Positions 17,869 to 26,001 of a DNA stretch of 64,000 bases are shown in pieces. Numbering within the stretch: the first letter of the stretch is position 1; the number at the start of each line of letters is the position of its first letter. A program made the translations under genes and the position numbers. Origin of the DNA: DASZZZ01 sp036260375 (GTDB taxonomy: Bacteria; Actinomycetota; CADDZG01; WHSQ01); NCBI GenBank assembly GCA_036260375.1, contig DASZZZ010000104.1, positions 1 to 64,000 on the forward strand, read 5' to 3'. The notes under the pieces were generated by a model. The model saw nothing but the letters and a program-made list of their open reading frames with translations, ran no database searches and was not told the DNA's origin.

Positions 17869-18651
17869 GTGGGGGAGTTCGTGAACCTGGAGGTGTCGGA
17901 CGACGGCGTCGGGACGATCCGTCTCGACCGCCCGCCGGTCAACGCGCTCAACGCGCAGGTCGCGCGCGAGATCGGTGACGCGGTCGACGCCGCCGAGGCC
18001 GACGACGCGGTGCGCGCGGTCGTCGTGTGGGGCGGTCCGAAGGTGTTCGCGGCCGGCGCCGACATCAAGGAGATGGCCGATCTCGACGCGCCCGGCATGT
18101 ACCGCTACATCGGCCGCTTCCAGGACGTCTTCACGCGCCTCGACCGCCTCCCGAAGGTCACGATCGCGGCCGTCAACGGCTACGCGCTCGGGGGCGGGTG
18201 CGAGCTCGCGCTGTCGTGCGACCTCCGGATCTGCGCCGACGACGCGCAGTTCGGCCAGCCGGAGATCCTGCTCGGCGTCATCCCGGGCGCGGGCGGGACG
18301 CAGCGCCTCCCGCGGCTCGTCGGGATGGGCCGCGCCAAGGAGCTCGTGTACTCGGGCCGCTTCGTGGCGGCCGACGAGGCGCGCGCGATCGGCCTCGTCA
18401 ACGAGGTCGTGGCGGCCGGTGACGTCTACGAGCACGCGCGCTCGCGCGCGGCGAAGTACGCGCGCGGGCCCGCGCTCGCGCTGACGGCCGCCAAGCACGC
18501 GATCGCGCACGGGCTCGACGCCGACCTCACCACCGGCCTGCTGATCGAGCGCCAGGCGTTCTCGGCGCTGTTCGCGACCGAGGACCAGAGGATCGGGATG
18601 GAGTCGTTCGTCGAGCGGGGGCCGGGCAAGGCGGAGTTCACCGGGAGATGA
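17869..18651 (+). CDS. enoyl-CoA hydratase/isomerase family protein
   Basis: Crotonase-fold enzyme that hydrates trans-2-enoyl-CoA in beta-oxidation. The oxyanion-hole segments AAGADIKEM and GGGCELALSCD and the catalytic region PEILLGVIPGAGGTQRLPRLVG are intact, including the Glu. The length is 260 residues. The frame is open far upstream, but a GGAGGGAGGAG ribosome binding site just before the GTG at 17869 fixes the start. Confidence 0.93.
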   Translation: MGEFVNLEVSDDGVGTIRLDRPPVNALNAQVAREIGDAVDAAEADDAVRAVVVWGGPKVFAAGADIKEMADLDAPGMYRYIGRFQDVFTRLDRLPKVTIAAVNGYALGGGCELALSCDLRICADDAQFGQPEILLGVIPGAGGTQRLPRLVGMGRAKELVYSGRFVAADEARAIGLVNEVVAAGDVYEHARSRAAKYARGPALALTAAKHAIAHGLDADLTTGLLIERQAFSALFATEDQRIGMESFVERGPGKAEFTGR

Positions 18652-18697
18652 GCGCGCCGGCCGAAGCGTCGTGGTCGCGCGCGACGGCCGGCGCGCC
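18652..18697 (+). terminator. long hairpin after enoyl-CoA hydratase
   Basis: GCGCGCCGGCC at 18652-18662 pairs perfectly with GGCCGGCGCGC at 18686-18696. The loop can itself form a 5-bp stem (CGTCG with CGACG). It starts at the base after the stop codon and has no U-tract. Confidence 0.65.
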
Positions 18698-18842
18698 GTG
18701 AGGAGGTGACGGCGGCTCGCCTCGATTCCGTGCGATCATGCCGGACAGTCGCCGACCCGCGCTACGCTCGCCGCGTGCCCGTTCGACGGGGCCGTGAGCG
18801 ACGCGCCGCGGGGCGAACGGCGCGAGCAGGAGGGAGAGAGAA

Positions 18843-20669
18843 GTGTGTGGAATCGTGGGCGTCGTCGCGCGTGAAGGCGCCGTCACGCGCTCGCTGCGCG
18901 GCCTCCAAGCGCTCGAGTACCGCGGCTACGACTCCTATGGGATAGCCCTGCTCGACGGCGGGCTCCGGGTCGACAAGGACGTCGGCTCCATCGGCCGCGC
19001 CGTCGAGGCGCGGCGCTTCGACGCGCTGCCCGACGGCGCCCTCGCGCTCGCGCACACGCGCTGGGCCACGCACGGCGGCGTGACGCAGGCGAACGCCCAT
19101 CCCCACGTCTCGTACGACGGCCGCGTCGCCGTGGTCCACAACGGCGTGATCGAGAACCACGCGGACATCCGGCGCAAGCTCGAGGTCGCCGGCGTGACGT
19201 TCGTGTCGGAGACCGACACCGAGGTCGTGCCGCACCTCATCGCGCGCGAGCTCGAGACCGAGCGCGACGCCGTCACGGCGATCGCGCGCGCCGTGTCGCA
19301 GCTCGACGGCGAGTACGCGTTGGGGATCGCCATCGCCGGCGAGGCCGACACCATCTACGGCGTCAAGCGCAAGAGCCCGTTGCTGCTGACGTGGAACGGG
19401 TCCGAGGCGATGCTCGCCTCCGACCAGATGGCGGCCGTCGACGTGAGCGATCAGCTCGTGTACCTCCACGACGGCGACATCGTGCGCCTCCAGGCGACGG
19501 GGGCCGAGGTCTTCTCCGTCGACTCCGGGCTGCCGCGGCGCGTCGAGCGAGCGCCTGTGACCGCCGCGCGCGGCTACGAGCGGCCGGACAAGGCCGGCTA
19601 CGACCACTACATGCTCAAGGAGATGTACGAGACCGTCGACGCGACCCGCGCCGCGCTGCGCGTCGCGCCCGCCGACCTGCGCGGAGCCATTCCGCCGTCC
19701 GCGGAGCGCGTGACGCTGATCGGCTCGGGAAGCGCGTTCTACGTCGGACGCATCGCGCAGTACTTCTTCGGCCGGCTGGTGCGCAACAACGTGCACGCGC
19801 TCCCGTCCGACGAGGCTCCCTACTGGATGACGTTCGACGAGCGCGACGCGGTGATCGCCGTGTCGCAGTCGGGCGAGACGTTCGACACGCTCGAGGTCGC
19901 CCGTCTCGTGGTCGACTCGGGCGCGCACCTGACGTCGGTAACCAACGTCCCGAACTCGACGCTCGAGCGGCTGGCGTCGCACCGGCTGCCGCAGTCGGCG
20001 GGGCCGGAGATCTGCGTGCTGAGCACGAAGTCGGTCGTCAACCAGGTCGTGCTGCTCGTCCGCGTCGCGTTGCAGATCGCCGCGGACCGCGACCTCGTGC
20101 CGCGCCGAGACCTCGAGCAGCATCAGCAGGCGCTCGAAGCTCTTCCGGCGACGCTGGAGGCCCTGCTCGGCCAGAGCGACGTCTTCCGCAAGCTCGCGGC
20201 CGAGGTCTCGTCGGCCGAGCACTGGTTCTTCGTCGGGCGCGGCCCCCTGTACCCGGTCGCGCTCGAGTCGGCGCTGAAGTTCAAGGAGGTCTCGTACCGG
20301 CACGCGGAGGGCCTGCCCGCCGGGTTCTTCAAGCACGGCACGATCTCGCTGATCGACGAGGACTTCTACACGGTCGCGCTGCTGCCGTCCAAGCGGGCCG
20401 AGCCGGAGCGCTTCCGGGCGACGCTCGCGAACGTCAGCGAGATCGTGGCGCGGCGCGGCCCCGTGCTCGGGTTCGGGCCCGACAACGTCGACGAGGACGA
20501 CGTACGCGACTTCGCGTCGTACGTCCCGCTGCCGTACCTCGACGACGACGTCGCCGACGTCGTCGTGCAGCTGCTCGCGGGGCAGCTGTTCGCGTACTAC
20601 TGCGCCCTGTCCCTGGGCCGGGAGATCGACCAGCCGCGCTCGCTCGCCAAGTCCGTGACCGTCCGCTAG
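18843..20669 (+). CDS. glmS: glutamine--fructose-6-phosphate aminotransferase
   Basis: GlmS makes glucosamine-6-phosphate from fructose-6-phosphate and glutamine, feeding UDP-GlcNAc and hence MurA. The GTG start is followed directly by the catalytic Cys (MCGIVGVVA). The N-terminal glutaminase domain and two SIS sugar-isomerase domains are present, and the protein ends DQPRSLAKSVTVR as the family does. The length is 608 residues. A GGAGGGAGAGAG box precedes the start. The 190-base leader has no recognisable glmS ribozyme core. Confidence 0.97.
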   Translation: MCGIVGVVAREGAVTRSLRGLQALEYRGYDSYGIALLDGGLRVDKDVGSIGRAVEARRFDALPDGALALAHTRWATHGGVTQANAHPHVSYDGRVAVVHNGVIENHADIRRKLEVAGVTFVSETDTEVVPHLIARELETERDAVTAIARAVSQLDGEYALGIAIAGEADTIYGVKRKSPLLLTWNGSEAMLASDQMAAVDVSDQLVYLHDGDIVRLQATGAEVFSVDSGLPRRVERAPVTAARGYERPDKAGYDHYMLKEMYETVDATRAALRVAPADLRGAIPPSAERVTLIGSGSAFYVGRIAQYFFGRLVRNNVHALPSDEAPYWMTFDERDAVIAVSQSGETFDTLEVARLVVDSGAHLTSVTNVPNSTLERLASHRLPQSAGPEICVLSTKSVVNQVVLLVRVALQIAADRDLVPRRDLEQHQQALEALPATLEALLGQSDVFRKLAAEVSSAEHWFFVGRGPLYPVALESALKFKEVSYRHAEGLPAGFFKHGTISLIDEDFYTVALLPSKRAEPERFRATLANVSEIVARRGPVLGFGPDNVDEDDVRDFASYVPLPYLDDDVADVVVQLLAGQLFAYYCALSLGREIDQPRSLAKSVTVR

Positions 20670-20709
20670 CACCCCGCGCCCCGCCGTCGCCCGTCCGGCG
20701 ATGGTAGAT

Positions 20710-20727
20710 TGCTTGCTATTGCAAGCA
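20710..20727. promoter_or_regulatory. operator-like palindrome upstream of etfBA
   Basis: TGCTTGC at 20710-20716 and GCAAGCA at 20721-20727 are perfect 7-base arms around TATT. The site is the most AT-rich part of the glmS-etfB gap and overlaps a TAGATT box at 20705-20710. A dimeric regulator of the TetR or GntR type would fit. Confidence 0.55.
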
Positions 20728-20779
20728 CTGCGCGGAGGCGCCGAGACCCCGACCGAACGCGGTCGGAGGGAGGTCCGAC

Positions 20780-21544
20780 TTGAACATCGTCGTGTGCGTC
20801 AAACACATCCCCGACCCGAACCTGCCCCCGGAGATGGACGGGCACCGGCTCAAGCGCGCCGGCGTCCAGGGCGTCCTCGACCCCGGCGACGAGTACGGCG
20901 TCGAGGCCGGTCTCCAGCTCAAGGAGGCCCACGGAGGCGAGGTCACGCTCGTGTCGATGGGCCCGCCGCCCGCCCTCGAGGCGATCAAGCGCGGCCTGTC
21001 GATGGGGGCCGACCGCGGCGTGCTCGTGTCCGACGACGCGCTCGAGGGGGCCGACGCGCTCGTCACGGCCCGGGTCCTCGCCGCCGCCATCCGCCGGTCG
21101 GAGTTCGACGTCGTCGTCGCGGGCGTCGAGTCGACCGACGGCTACACCGGCACGATGCCGGCGACGCTCGCCGAGCTGCTCGACGTCCCGCAGGTCACGT
21201 TCGCCAAGAAGCTCGACGTCTCCGACGGCTCCGTGCGCGTCGAGCGCCAGACCGCCGACGGCTACCACGTCGTCGAGTGCCCGCTGCCGGCGCTCGTCAC
21301 CGTGACCGCGGGCGTCAACGAGCCCCGCTACGCGTCGTTCAAGGGGATCATGGCGGCCAAGAAGAAGCCCGTCGACCAGCTCTCCGTCGCCGACCTCGGG
21401 CTGTCGGGCGACGACGTCGCGGTCCGCCAGAGCGTGCGCGAGCTGTCGCGCGCCGAGGAGCGCAAGGCGGGCGAGGTCATCGAGGACGACGGGTCCGCGG
21501 CGGCGCGCATCGCGGACTTCCTCGCAGAGGCGAAGGTGATCTGA
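20780..21544 (+). CDS. etfB: electron transfer flavoprotein subunit beta
   Basis: EtfB pairs with EtfA to carry electrons from acyl-CoA dehydrogenases to the quinone pool. It begins MNIVVCVKHIPDPN and shows the family segment TGTMPATLAELLDVPQVTF. The length is 254 residues. A TTG start is preceded by a strong GGAGGGAGG box. etfA follows after 1 base. Confidence 0.96.
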   Translation: MNIVVCVKHIPDPNLPPEMDGHRLKRAGVQGVLDPGDEYGVEAGLQLKEAHGGEVTLVSMGPPPALEAIKRGLSMGADRGVLVSDDALEGADALVTARVLAAAIRRSEFDVVVAGVESTDGYTGTMPATLAELLDVPQVTFAKKLDVSDGSVRVERQTADGYHVVECPLPALVTVTAGVNEPRYASFKGIMAAKKKPVDQLSVADLGLSGDDVAVRQSVRELSRAEERKAGEVIEDDGSAAARIADFLAEAKVI

Positions 21545-21545
21545 C

Positions 21546-22505
21546 ATGGCGAAGATCTGGGTGTTCGCGGAGGTCACTCCCGACGGCAGGCCCGACCCCA
21601 CCGCGCTCGAGCTGCTCACGAAGGCGCGCTCGCTCGGAGGCGAGGTCGAGGCCGTCGCCCTCGGTCCCGGCGCGACGCAGGCCGCGGCGCCGCTCGGCGA
21701 ACACGGTGCGGCGCGCGTCTACGCGAGCGACGACGACGTCTACGCCGACTACGTGGCGCAGCCCGCGGCGCATGCGCTGCACGAGCTCGTGCGCGAGCAC
21801 TCGCCGGAGCTCGTGCTGTTCGCGTCGACGTACGAGTCGCGCGACGTCGCCGGACGCCTGTCGGCCAAGACCGGCGCGACGCTGATGAGCAACGCGATCG
21901 ACCTGCTCGACACGAGCACCGCGCGCACCGCGGTGTTCGGCGGCGCGACGTTCGTCGACGTCGCCCTCGAGGGCGATCTCAGCCTCGTGCTCGTGCGGCC
22001 GAAGTCGTTCGTCGCGGAGCCGTCGGGCGGCACCGCCGAGGTCGTGTCCGTCGACGTCGCGATCGGCGACGAGCTCAAGAAGGCGAAGCGCCTCGAGCGC
22101 CACGAGGAGGCGGCCGCGGGGCCGAAGCTCGACCAGGCCCCCGTCGTGATCTCCGGGGGCCGCGGTCTGCAGGAGGCCTCCAACTTCGAGCTGCTCGACC
22201 AGCTCGCCGACGCGATCGGCAACGCCGCGGTGGGGGCGACGCGCGCGGTCGTCGACGCGGGGTGGGTGCCGTATGCGTACCAGATCGGACAGACGGGCAT
22301 CACGGTCAAGCCCGGCGTCTACCTCGCGTTCGGCATCAGCGGCGCGACGCAGCACATCGTCGGGATGAAGGGGGCCAAGAAGATCGTGGCCGTCAACAAG
22401 GACGAGGAGGCGCCGATCTTCCAGATCGCCGACCTCGGCGTCGTCGGCGACGCGCTGAAGATCCTTCCCAAGCTGGTCGAGGAGGTCAAGGCCCGCAAGG
22501 GCTGA
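21546..22505 (+). CDS. etfA: electron transfer flavoprotein subunit alpha
   Basis: EtfA holds the FAD of the ETF heterodimer. The C-terminal FAD-binding segment is clear: YQIGQTGITVKPGVYLAFGI, then SGATQHIVGM and the Asn-containing VAVNKDEEAPIF. The length is 319 residues. It is in one operon with etfB and serves the acyl-CoA oxidation genes seen elsewhere in the window. Confidence 0.96.
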   Translation: MAKIWVFAEVTPDGRPDPTALELLTKARSLGGEVEAVALGPGATQAAAPLGEHGAARVYASDDDVYADYVAQPAAHALHELVREHSPELVLFASTYESRDVAGRLSAKTGATLMSNAIDLLDTSTARTAVFGGATFVDVALEGDLSLVLVRPKSFVAEPSGGTAEVVSVDVAIGDELKKAKRLERHEEAAAGPKLDQAPVVISGGRGLQEASNFELLDQLADAIGNAAVGATRAVVDAGWVPYAYQIGQTGITVKPGVYLAFGISGATQHIVGMKGAKKIVAVNKDEEAPIFQIADLGVVGDALKILPKLVEEVKARKG

Positions 22506-22545
22506 CGGCCCTGGCGCAAGCTCGGGGATCGGGGACAATGGAGCG

Positions 22546-22926
22546 ATGTCGCTGGGCGACCGCATCCGCGGCTTCTTCGGCAAGCGAAACAACCCCGAGC
22601 TGCGCGGGCTCGAGGAGTTTGCGTCGGCCCGCCGGGGCGTCGAGGGCTACATCGAGCCTCGCACCGCGACGCACCCGACGTCGCTGCTGCTCGTCGACCG
22701 CGACGGCGACCACCGCCGCGCCGGGGTCAAGGAGCCGGCCGACGCGGTCGCGTTCTGCGAGGCGCGCGGGATCCCGGTGTACGACGCGTCGGTGATCGGC
22801 TATCCGCGCCGCATGAAGGAGTTCGAGCGCCGCCGCGGCGCGTCGCCCGACCGCTCGCTCGACGAGCAGTTCGAGGAGCTCGAGCGCCGTTTCCACGAGC
22901 CCGGCGCCGATGCCCCGGACCGCTGA
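22546..22926 (+). CDS. uncharacterised 126-residue protein
   Basis: I do not recognise this soluble protein. It begins with a basic helix (LGDRIRGFFGKRNNPELRG), has an alpha/beta middle (TSLLLVDRDGDHRRAGVKEPADAVAFCEARGIPVYD) and ends in a charged helix with a disordered tail. It sits between etfA and the cysteine desulfurase on the same strand. A GACAAT box ends 6 bases before the ATG, suggesting its own leaderless promoter. Confidence 0.75.
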   Translation: MSLGDRIRGFFGKRNNPELRGLEEFASARRGVEGYIEPRTATHPTSLLLVDRDGDHRRAGVKEPADAVAFCEARGIPVYDASVIGYPRRMKEFERRRGASPDRSLDEQFEELERRFHEPGADAPDR

Positions 22927-22937
22927 CGCGCGACGCG

Positions 22938-22943
22938 TATCCT
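22938..22943 (+). promoter_or_regulatory. -10-like box TATCCT for the desulfurase gene
   Basis: TATCCT ends 7 bases before the ATG at 22951, the leaderless spacing seen repeatedly here. Confidence 0.45.
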
Positions 22944-22950
22944 GGTCCCC

Positions 22951-24096
22951 ATGCACTACCTCGACCACGCGGCGACGACGCCGCTGATCCCCGAGGCCGC
23001 CGAGGCCGTCGCCGAGACGGCGCGCGACGCCTTCGCCAACCCGTCGTCGGTGCACGCGTTCGGGCGCCGGGCGCGCGCTGCGGTCGAGACCGCGCGCGAG
23101 CGGGTCGCGGCCGCCATCGGCGCGCCGCCGGGCGACGTCGTGTTCACCGCCGGGGGCACGGAGGCCGACAACCTCGCCATCAAGGGGGCCGCGGCGAAGG
23201 CGCGCGGTCACGGCAACCACCTCGTCGTGAGCGCGTTCGAGCACCACGCGGTCCTCGACTCGGCCGCGGCGCTCGGCCGCGACGGCTTCGAGGTGTCGAT
23301 CGCGCCCGTCGAGCGCGACGGCGTGGTGCGGCCGGAGCGCGTGGCCGAGCTCGTGCGCCCGTCGACCGTGCTCGTCTCGATGATGGCGGTCAACAACGAG
23401 CTCGGCACGATCCAGCCGCTGCGCGACGTCGTCGACGCCGTCAAGGGCGCCAACGAGCGGACGCTGGTGCACACCGACGCGGTGCAGGCGCTGCCGAACG
23501 TGCCGGTCGACGTCGCGGCGTGGGGCGTCGACCTGGCGTCGTTCGCGGCGCACAAGCTCGGCGGGCCGAAGGGCGTCGGCGCCCTGTACGTGCGCAACCG
23601 CGTCCCGCTCGAGCCGGTGCTGCACGGCGGCGGTCACGAGCGGGGCCTTCGCTCCGGGACGCTCAACGCGCCCGGAGCCGCGGGGTTCGGCGTCGCGGCC
23701 GAGATCGCCGCCAAGGACGTGCACGAGCGCACCGAGCGGCTGCTCGCGCTGCGCACGCGCCTGCTCGACGGGATCCGCGCCGCGATCCCCGACGTCGTCG
23801 TCAACGGCGACCTCGAGCGGCGCGTGGCGGGCAACCTCCACGTGTCGATCCCGGGGGCCGAGGGCGAGACCATGCTCGTGATGCTCGACGACGCCGGGAT
23901 CGCGTGCTCCGCCGGCTCCGCGTGCCAGTCTGGCGCGGTCGAGCCGTCGCACGTGCTCGCTGCGATCGGCGTGCCGCGCCGGCTCGCGATCGGCAGCCTG
24001 CGGATCACCCTCGGGCGCACGTCGACCGACGCCGACGTCGACGCGCTGCTCGCGGTGCTCCCCGGGATCGCGGCGCGCGCACGCGCGCTGACGTGA
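22951..24096 (+). CDS. cysteine desulfurase (NifS/IscS family)
   Basis: PLP enzyme that takes sulfur from cysteine for Fe-S clusters and tRNA thiolation. The PLP Lys is K202 in AAHKLGGPKGVG, and the persulfide Cys is C325 in ACSAGSACQSG. The length is 381 residues. Its stop overlaps the start of mnmA by 4 bases, so it is the likely sulfur donor for that enzyme. Confidence 0.95.
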   Translation: MHYLDHAATTPLIPEAAEAVAETARDAFANPSSVHAFGRRARAAVETARERVAAAIGAPPGDVVFTAGGTEADNLAIKGAAAKARGHGNHLVVSAFEHHAVLDSAAALGRDGFEVSIAPVERDGVVRPERVAELVRPSTVLVSMMAVNNELGTIQPLRDVVDAVKGANERTLVHTDAVQALPNVPVDVAAWGVDLASFAAHKLGGPKGVGALYVRNRVPLEPVLHGGGHERGLRSGTLNAPGAAGFGVAAEIAAKDVHERTERLLALRTRLLDGIRAAIPDVVVNGDLERRVAGNLHVSIPGAEGETMLVMLDDAGIACSAGSACQSGAVEPSHVLAAIGVPRRLAIGSLRITLGRTSTDADVDALLAVLPGIAARARALT

Positions 24097-25196
24097 GCGC
24101 GCCGAGGCGGCGCAAGGCCGTCGTCGCCATGTCCGGCGGCGTCGACTCGTCGGTCGCGGCCGCCCTGCTCGTCGACGAGGGTTTCGACGTCACGGGCGTG
24201 ATGCTCAAGCTGTGGCGCGGCGAGGACGTCGCGACCGGCTCGGGATGCTGCAGCGTCGGAGCGGCCGACGACGCGCGCCGCGTCGCCGACGTCCTCGGCA
24301 TCCCGTTCTACGTCTTCGACTTCGCGCAGCGCTTCGAGGACACCGTGGTCGCCGACTTCCGCGCCGAGTACGCCTCCGGGCGCACGCCCAACCCGTGCGT
24401 CCGGTGCAACGCGTGGATCAAGTTCGACGCGCTGCTCGAGCGCGCGCGCGTGCTGGGGGCCGACGTGCTCGCGACGGGTCACTACGCGCGCGTGCGGCAC
24501 GCCGGCGGACGCTACCGGTTGTTGCGCGGCGTCGACGCGCGCAAGGACCAGTCGTACGTGTTGTGGATGCTCGGCCAGCGGGAGCTGGAGCGGTGCCGCT
24601 TCCCCGTCGGCGAGATGGACAAGACGACGACCCGGCGGATCGCCGCGGACCTCGGATTGCGCACCGCGGCCAAGCCCGACTCGCAGGAGATCTGCTTCGT
24701 GCGCGACGGCGACGTCGGCGCGTACGTCGAGCGTCACGTCGCGCACGCCGCGCGTTCGGGGGCGATCGTGGATCGCTACGGCCGCCGCGTCGGCGAGCAT
24801 CGCGGCATCGGGCGCTACACGGTCGGCCAGCGGCGGGGGCTCGGCGTCTCGCTCGGCGCGCCGGTGTTCGTGACCGGTATCGACGCGCGCACGAACACCG
24901 TCGTCGTCGGAGCGCGCGCCGACCTCGACGTCGCGTCGGTGCGGGTGCGCGAGGCCCGCTTCGTCGACCGTCCTCCGGCCCCCGGCGAGCGCGTCCTTCT
25001 CCAGCACCGCGCCCATGGTGACGCCGCGCCGGGCGCGGTCGCGCGCGTCGCGGACGACGCCTTCGACGTCGCGTTCGACGCGCCGGCGAGCGCGCTCGCG
25101 CCGGGACAGTCCGCGGTCCTGTACGCGGCGGAGCGCCCCGACGAGGTTGTCGGGGGCGGGATCGTCGCGTCGACGGTCCCCGTCGCCGTTGCCTGA
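24093..25196 (+). CDS. mnmA: tRNA-specific 2-thiouridylase
   Basis: MnmA thiolates U34 of Glu, Gln and Lys tRNAs. The ATP-binding loop SGGVDSS is at residues 14-20. The two catalytic cysteines are C102 (NPCVRCN) and C201 (SQEICFV). The family TVGQRRGL motif follows. The 367-residue protein starts at a GTG overlapping the desulfurase stop; ATG at 24129 would remove residues before the P-loop and is less likely. Confidence 0.96.
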   Translation: MSAPRRRKAVVAMSGGVDSSVAAALLVDEGFDVTGVMLKLWRGEDVATGSGCCSVGAADDARRVADVLGIPFYVFDFAQRFEDTVVADFRAEYASGRTPNPCVRCNAWIKFDALLERARVLGADVLATGHYARVRHAGGRYRLLRGVDARKDQSYVLWMLGQRELERCRFPVGEMDKTTTRRIAADLGLRTAAKPDSQEICFVRDGDVGAYVERHVAHAARSGAIVDRYGRRVGEHRGIGRYTVGQRRGLGVSLGAPVFVTGIDARTNTVVVGARADLDVASVRVREARFVDRPPAPGERVLLQHRAHGDAAPGAVARVADDAFDVAFDAPASALAPGQSAVLYAAERPDEVVGGGIVASTVPVAVA

Positions 25197-25938
25197 CCGC
25201 GGGCGCCACGACGACGTCGTGGCGTCGGAGTTCGGGCGCGCCGCGCCCGCGTTCGCCGAGCGCACCGCGGGACGCTTCGACCACCTCGACGTCGTGCGCT
25301 TCGCGCGCCTGCGGCCGGGCGACGACGTCGTCGAGGTCGGAGCCGGGACCGGCAACTTCCTCGCGTTGTTCGCCGGCGCACGCCGGCGCGTCGCGGTCGA
25401 CATCACGCACGCCATGCTGCGCGAGGCGCGCGCCCGCCACCCCGGCGTCGACGCCGTCGGCGGCGACGCGCTCCGGCTCCCGCTGCGCGACCGGTCGTTC
25501 GACCTCGTCGCGAGCGCGCAGGCGCTCCACCACATGCCGCGCCCGGTCCCGGCGCTCGCGGAGATGCGGCGCGTCGCGGCGCGCGGGGGCCGCGTCCTGG
25601 TCGTCGACCAGGTCTCGACGGAGAGCTACGAGCAGACCGTGATGATGACCGAGCTCGAGAAGGTGCGCGACCCGTCGCACGCGGCGTCGCGGCCCCCGAG
25701 CGCGTTCCGCATCATGCTGCGCGCTGCGGCGCTGCGCGTCGTCGACGAGCGCGTCGTGGAGGAGACGCAGCGGCTCTCGAAGTGGATGTGGCCGGGCGAG
25801 TTCCCGCGGCGGCGCATCGACGACGTGCGCGCGTTCATCGAGCGCTACGGCGACGAGACCGGCATGGACTTCCGGCGCGACGGCGACGACTGGGCGTTCA
25901 CGCGCCGCCGCATCATGATCCTCGCGACGCCGGAGTAG
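25189..25938 (+). CDS. class I SAM-dependent methyltransferase
   Basis: The Rossmann SAM-binding motif VVEVGAGTGNFLALF and motif II DALRLPLRDRSFDLV are present, as in the UbiE/MenG-like methyltransferase group; the substrate is unknown. I chose the TTG at 25189, which overlaps mnmA by 8 bases. GTG at 25219 (VASEFGRAAPAFA) is an equally good start and would give 239 residues. Confidence 0.85.
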   Translation: MPDRGRHDDVVASEFGRAAPAFAERTAGRFDHLDVVRFARLRPGDDVVEVGAGTGNFLALFAGARRRVAVDITHAMLREARARHPGVDAVGGDALRLPLRDRSFDLVASAQALHHMPRPVPALAEMRRVAARGGRVLVVDQVSTESYEQTVMMTELEKVRDPSHAASRPPSAFRIMLRAAALRVVDERVVEETQRLSKWMWPGEFPRRRIDDVRAFIERYGDETGMDFRRDGDDWAFTRRRIMILATPE

Positions 25939-25949
25939 GCAGGGCCCCC

Positions 25950-25997
25950 GCGCGCGCGGCCGGCGGCGCGCGAAGCCGCCGGCCCGACGCGCGCGGG
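25950..25997. terminator. bidirectional hairpin between convergent genes
   Basis: GGCCGGCGGC at 25958-25967 pairs perfectly with GCCGCCGGCC at 25975-25984, flanked by further GC-rich complementarity. It separates the methyltransferase from the first lysyl oxidase gene on the opposite strand. Confidence 0.65.
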
Positions 25998-26001
25998 CCG
26001 G

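Noticed and set aside
18652..18842. glmS ribozyme upstream of glmS
   Set aside because: I found no conserved core or pseudoknot elements; the region holds a terminator hairpin and an ordinary leader.
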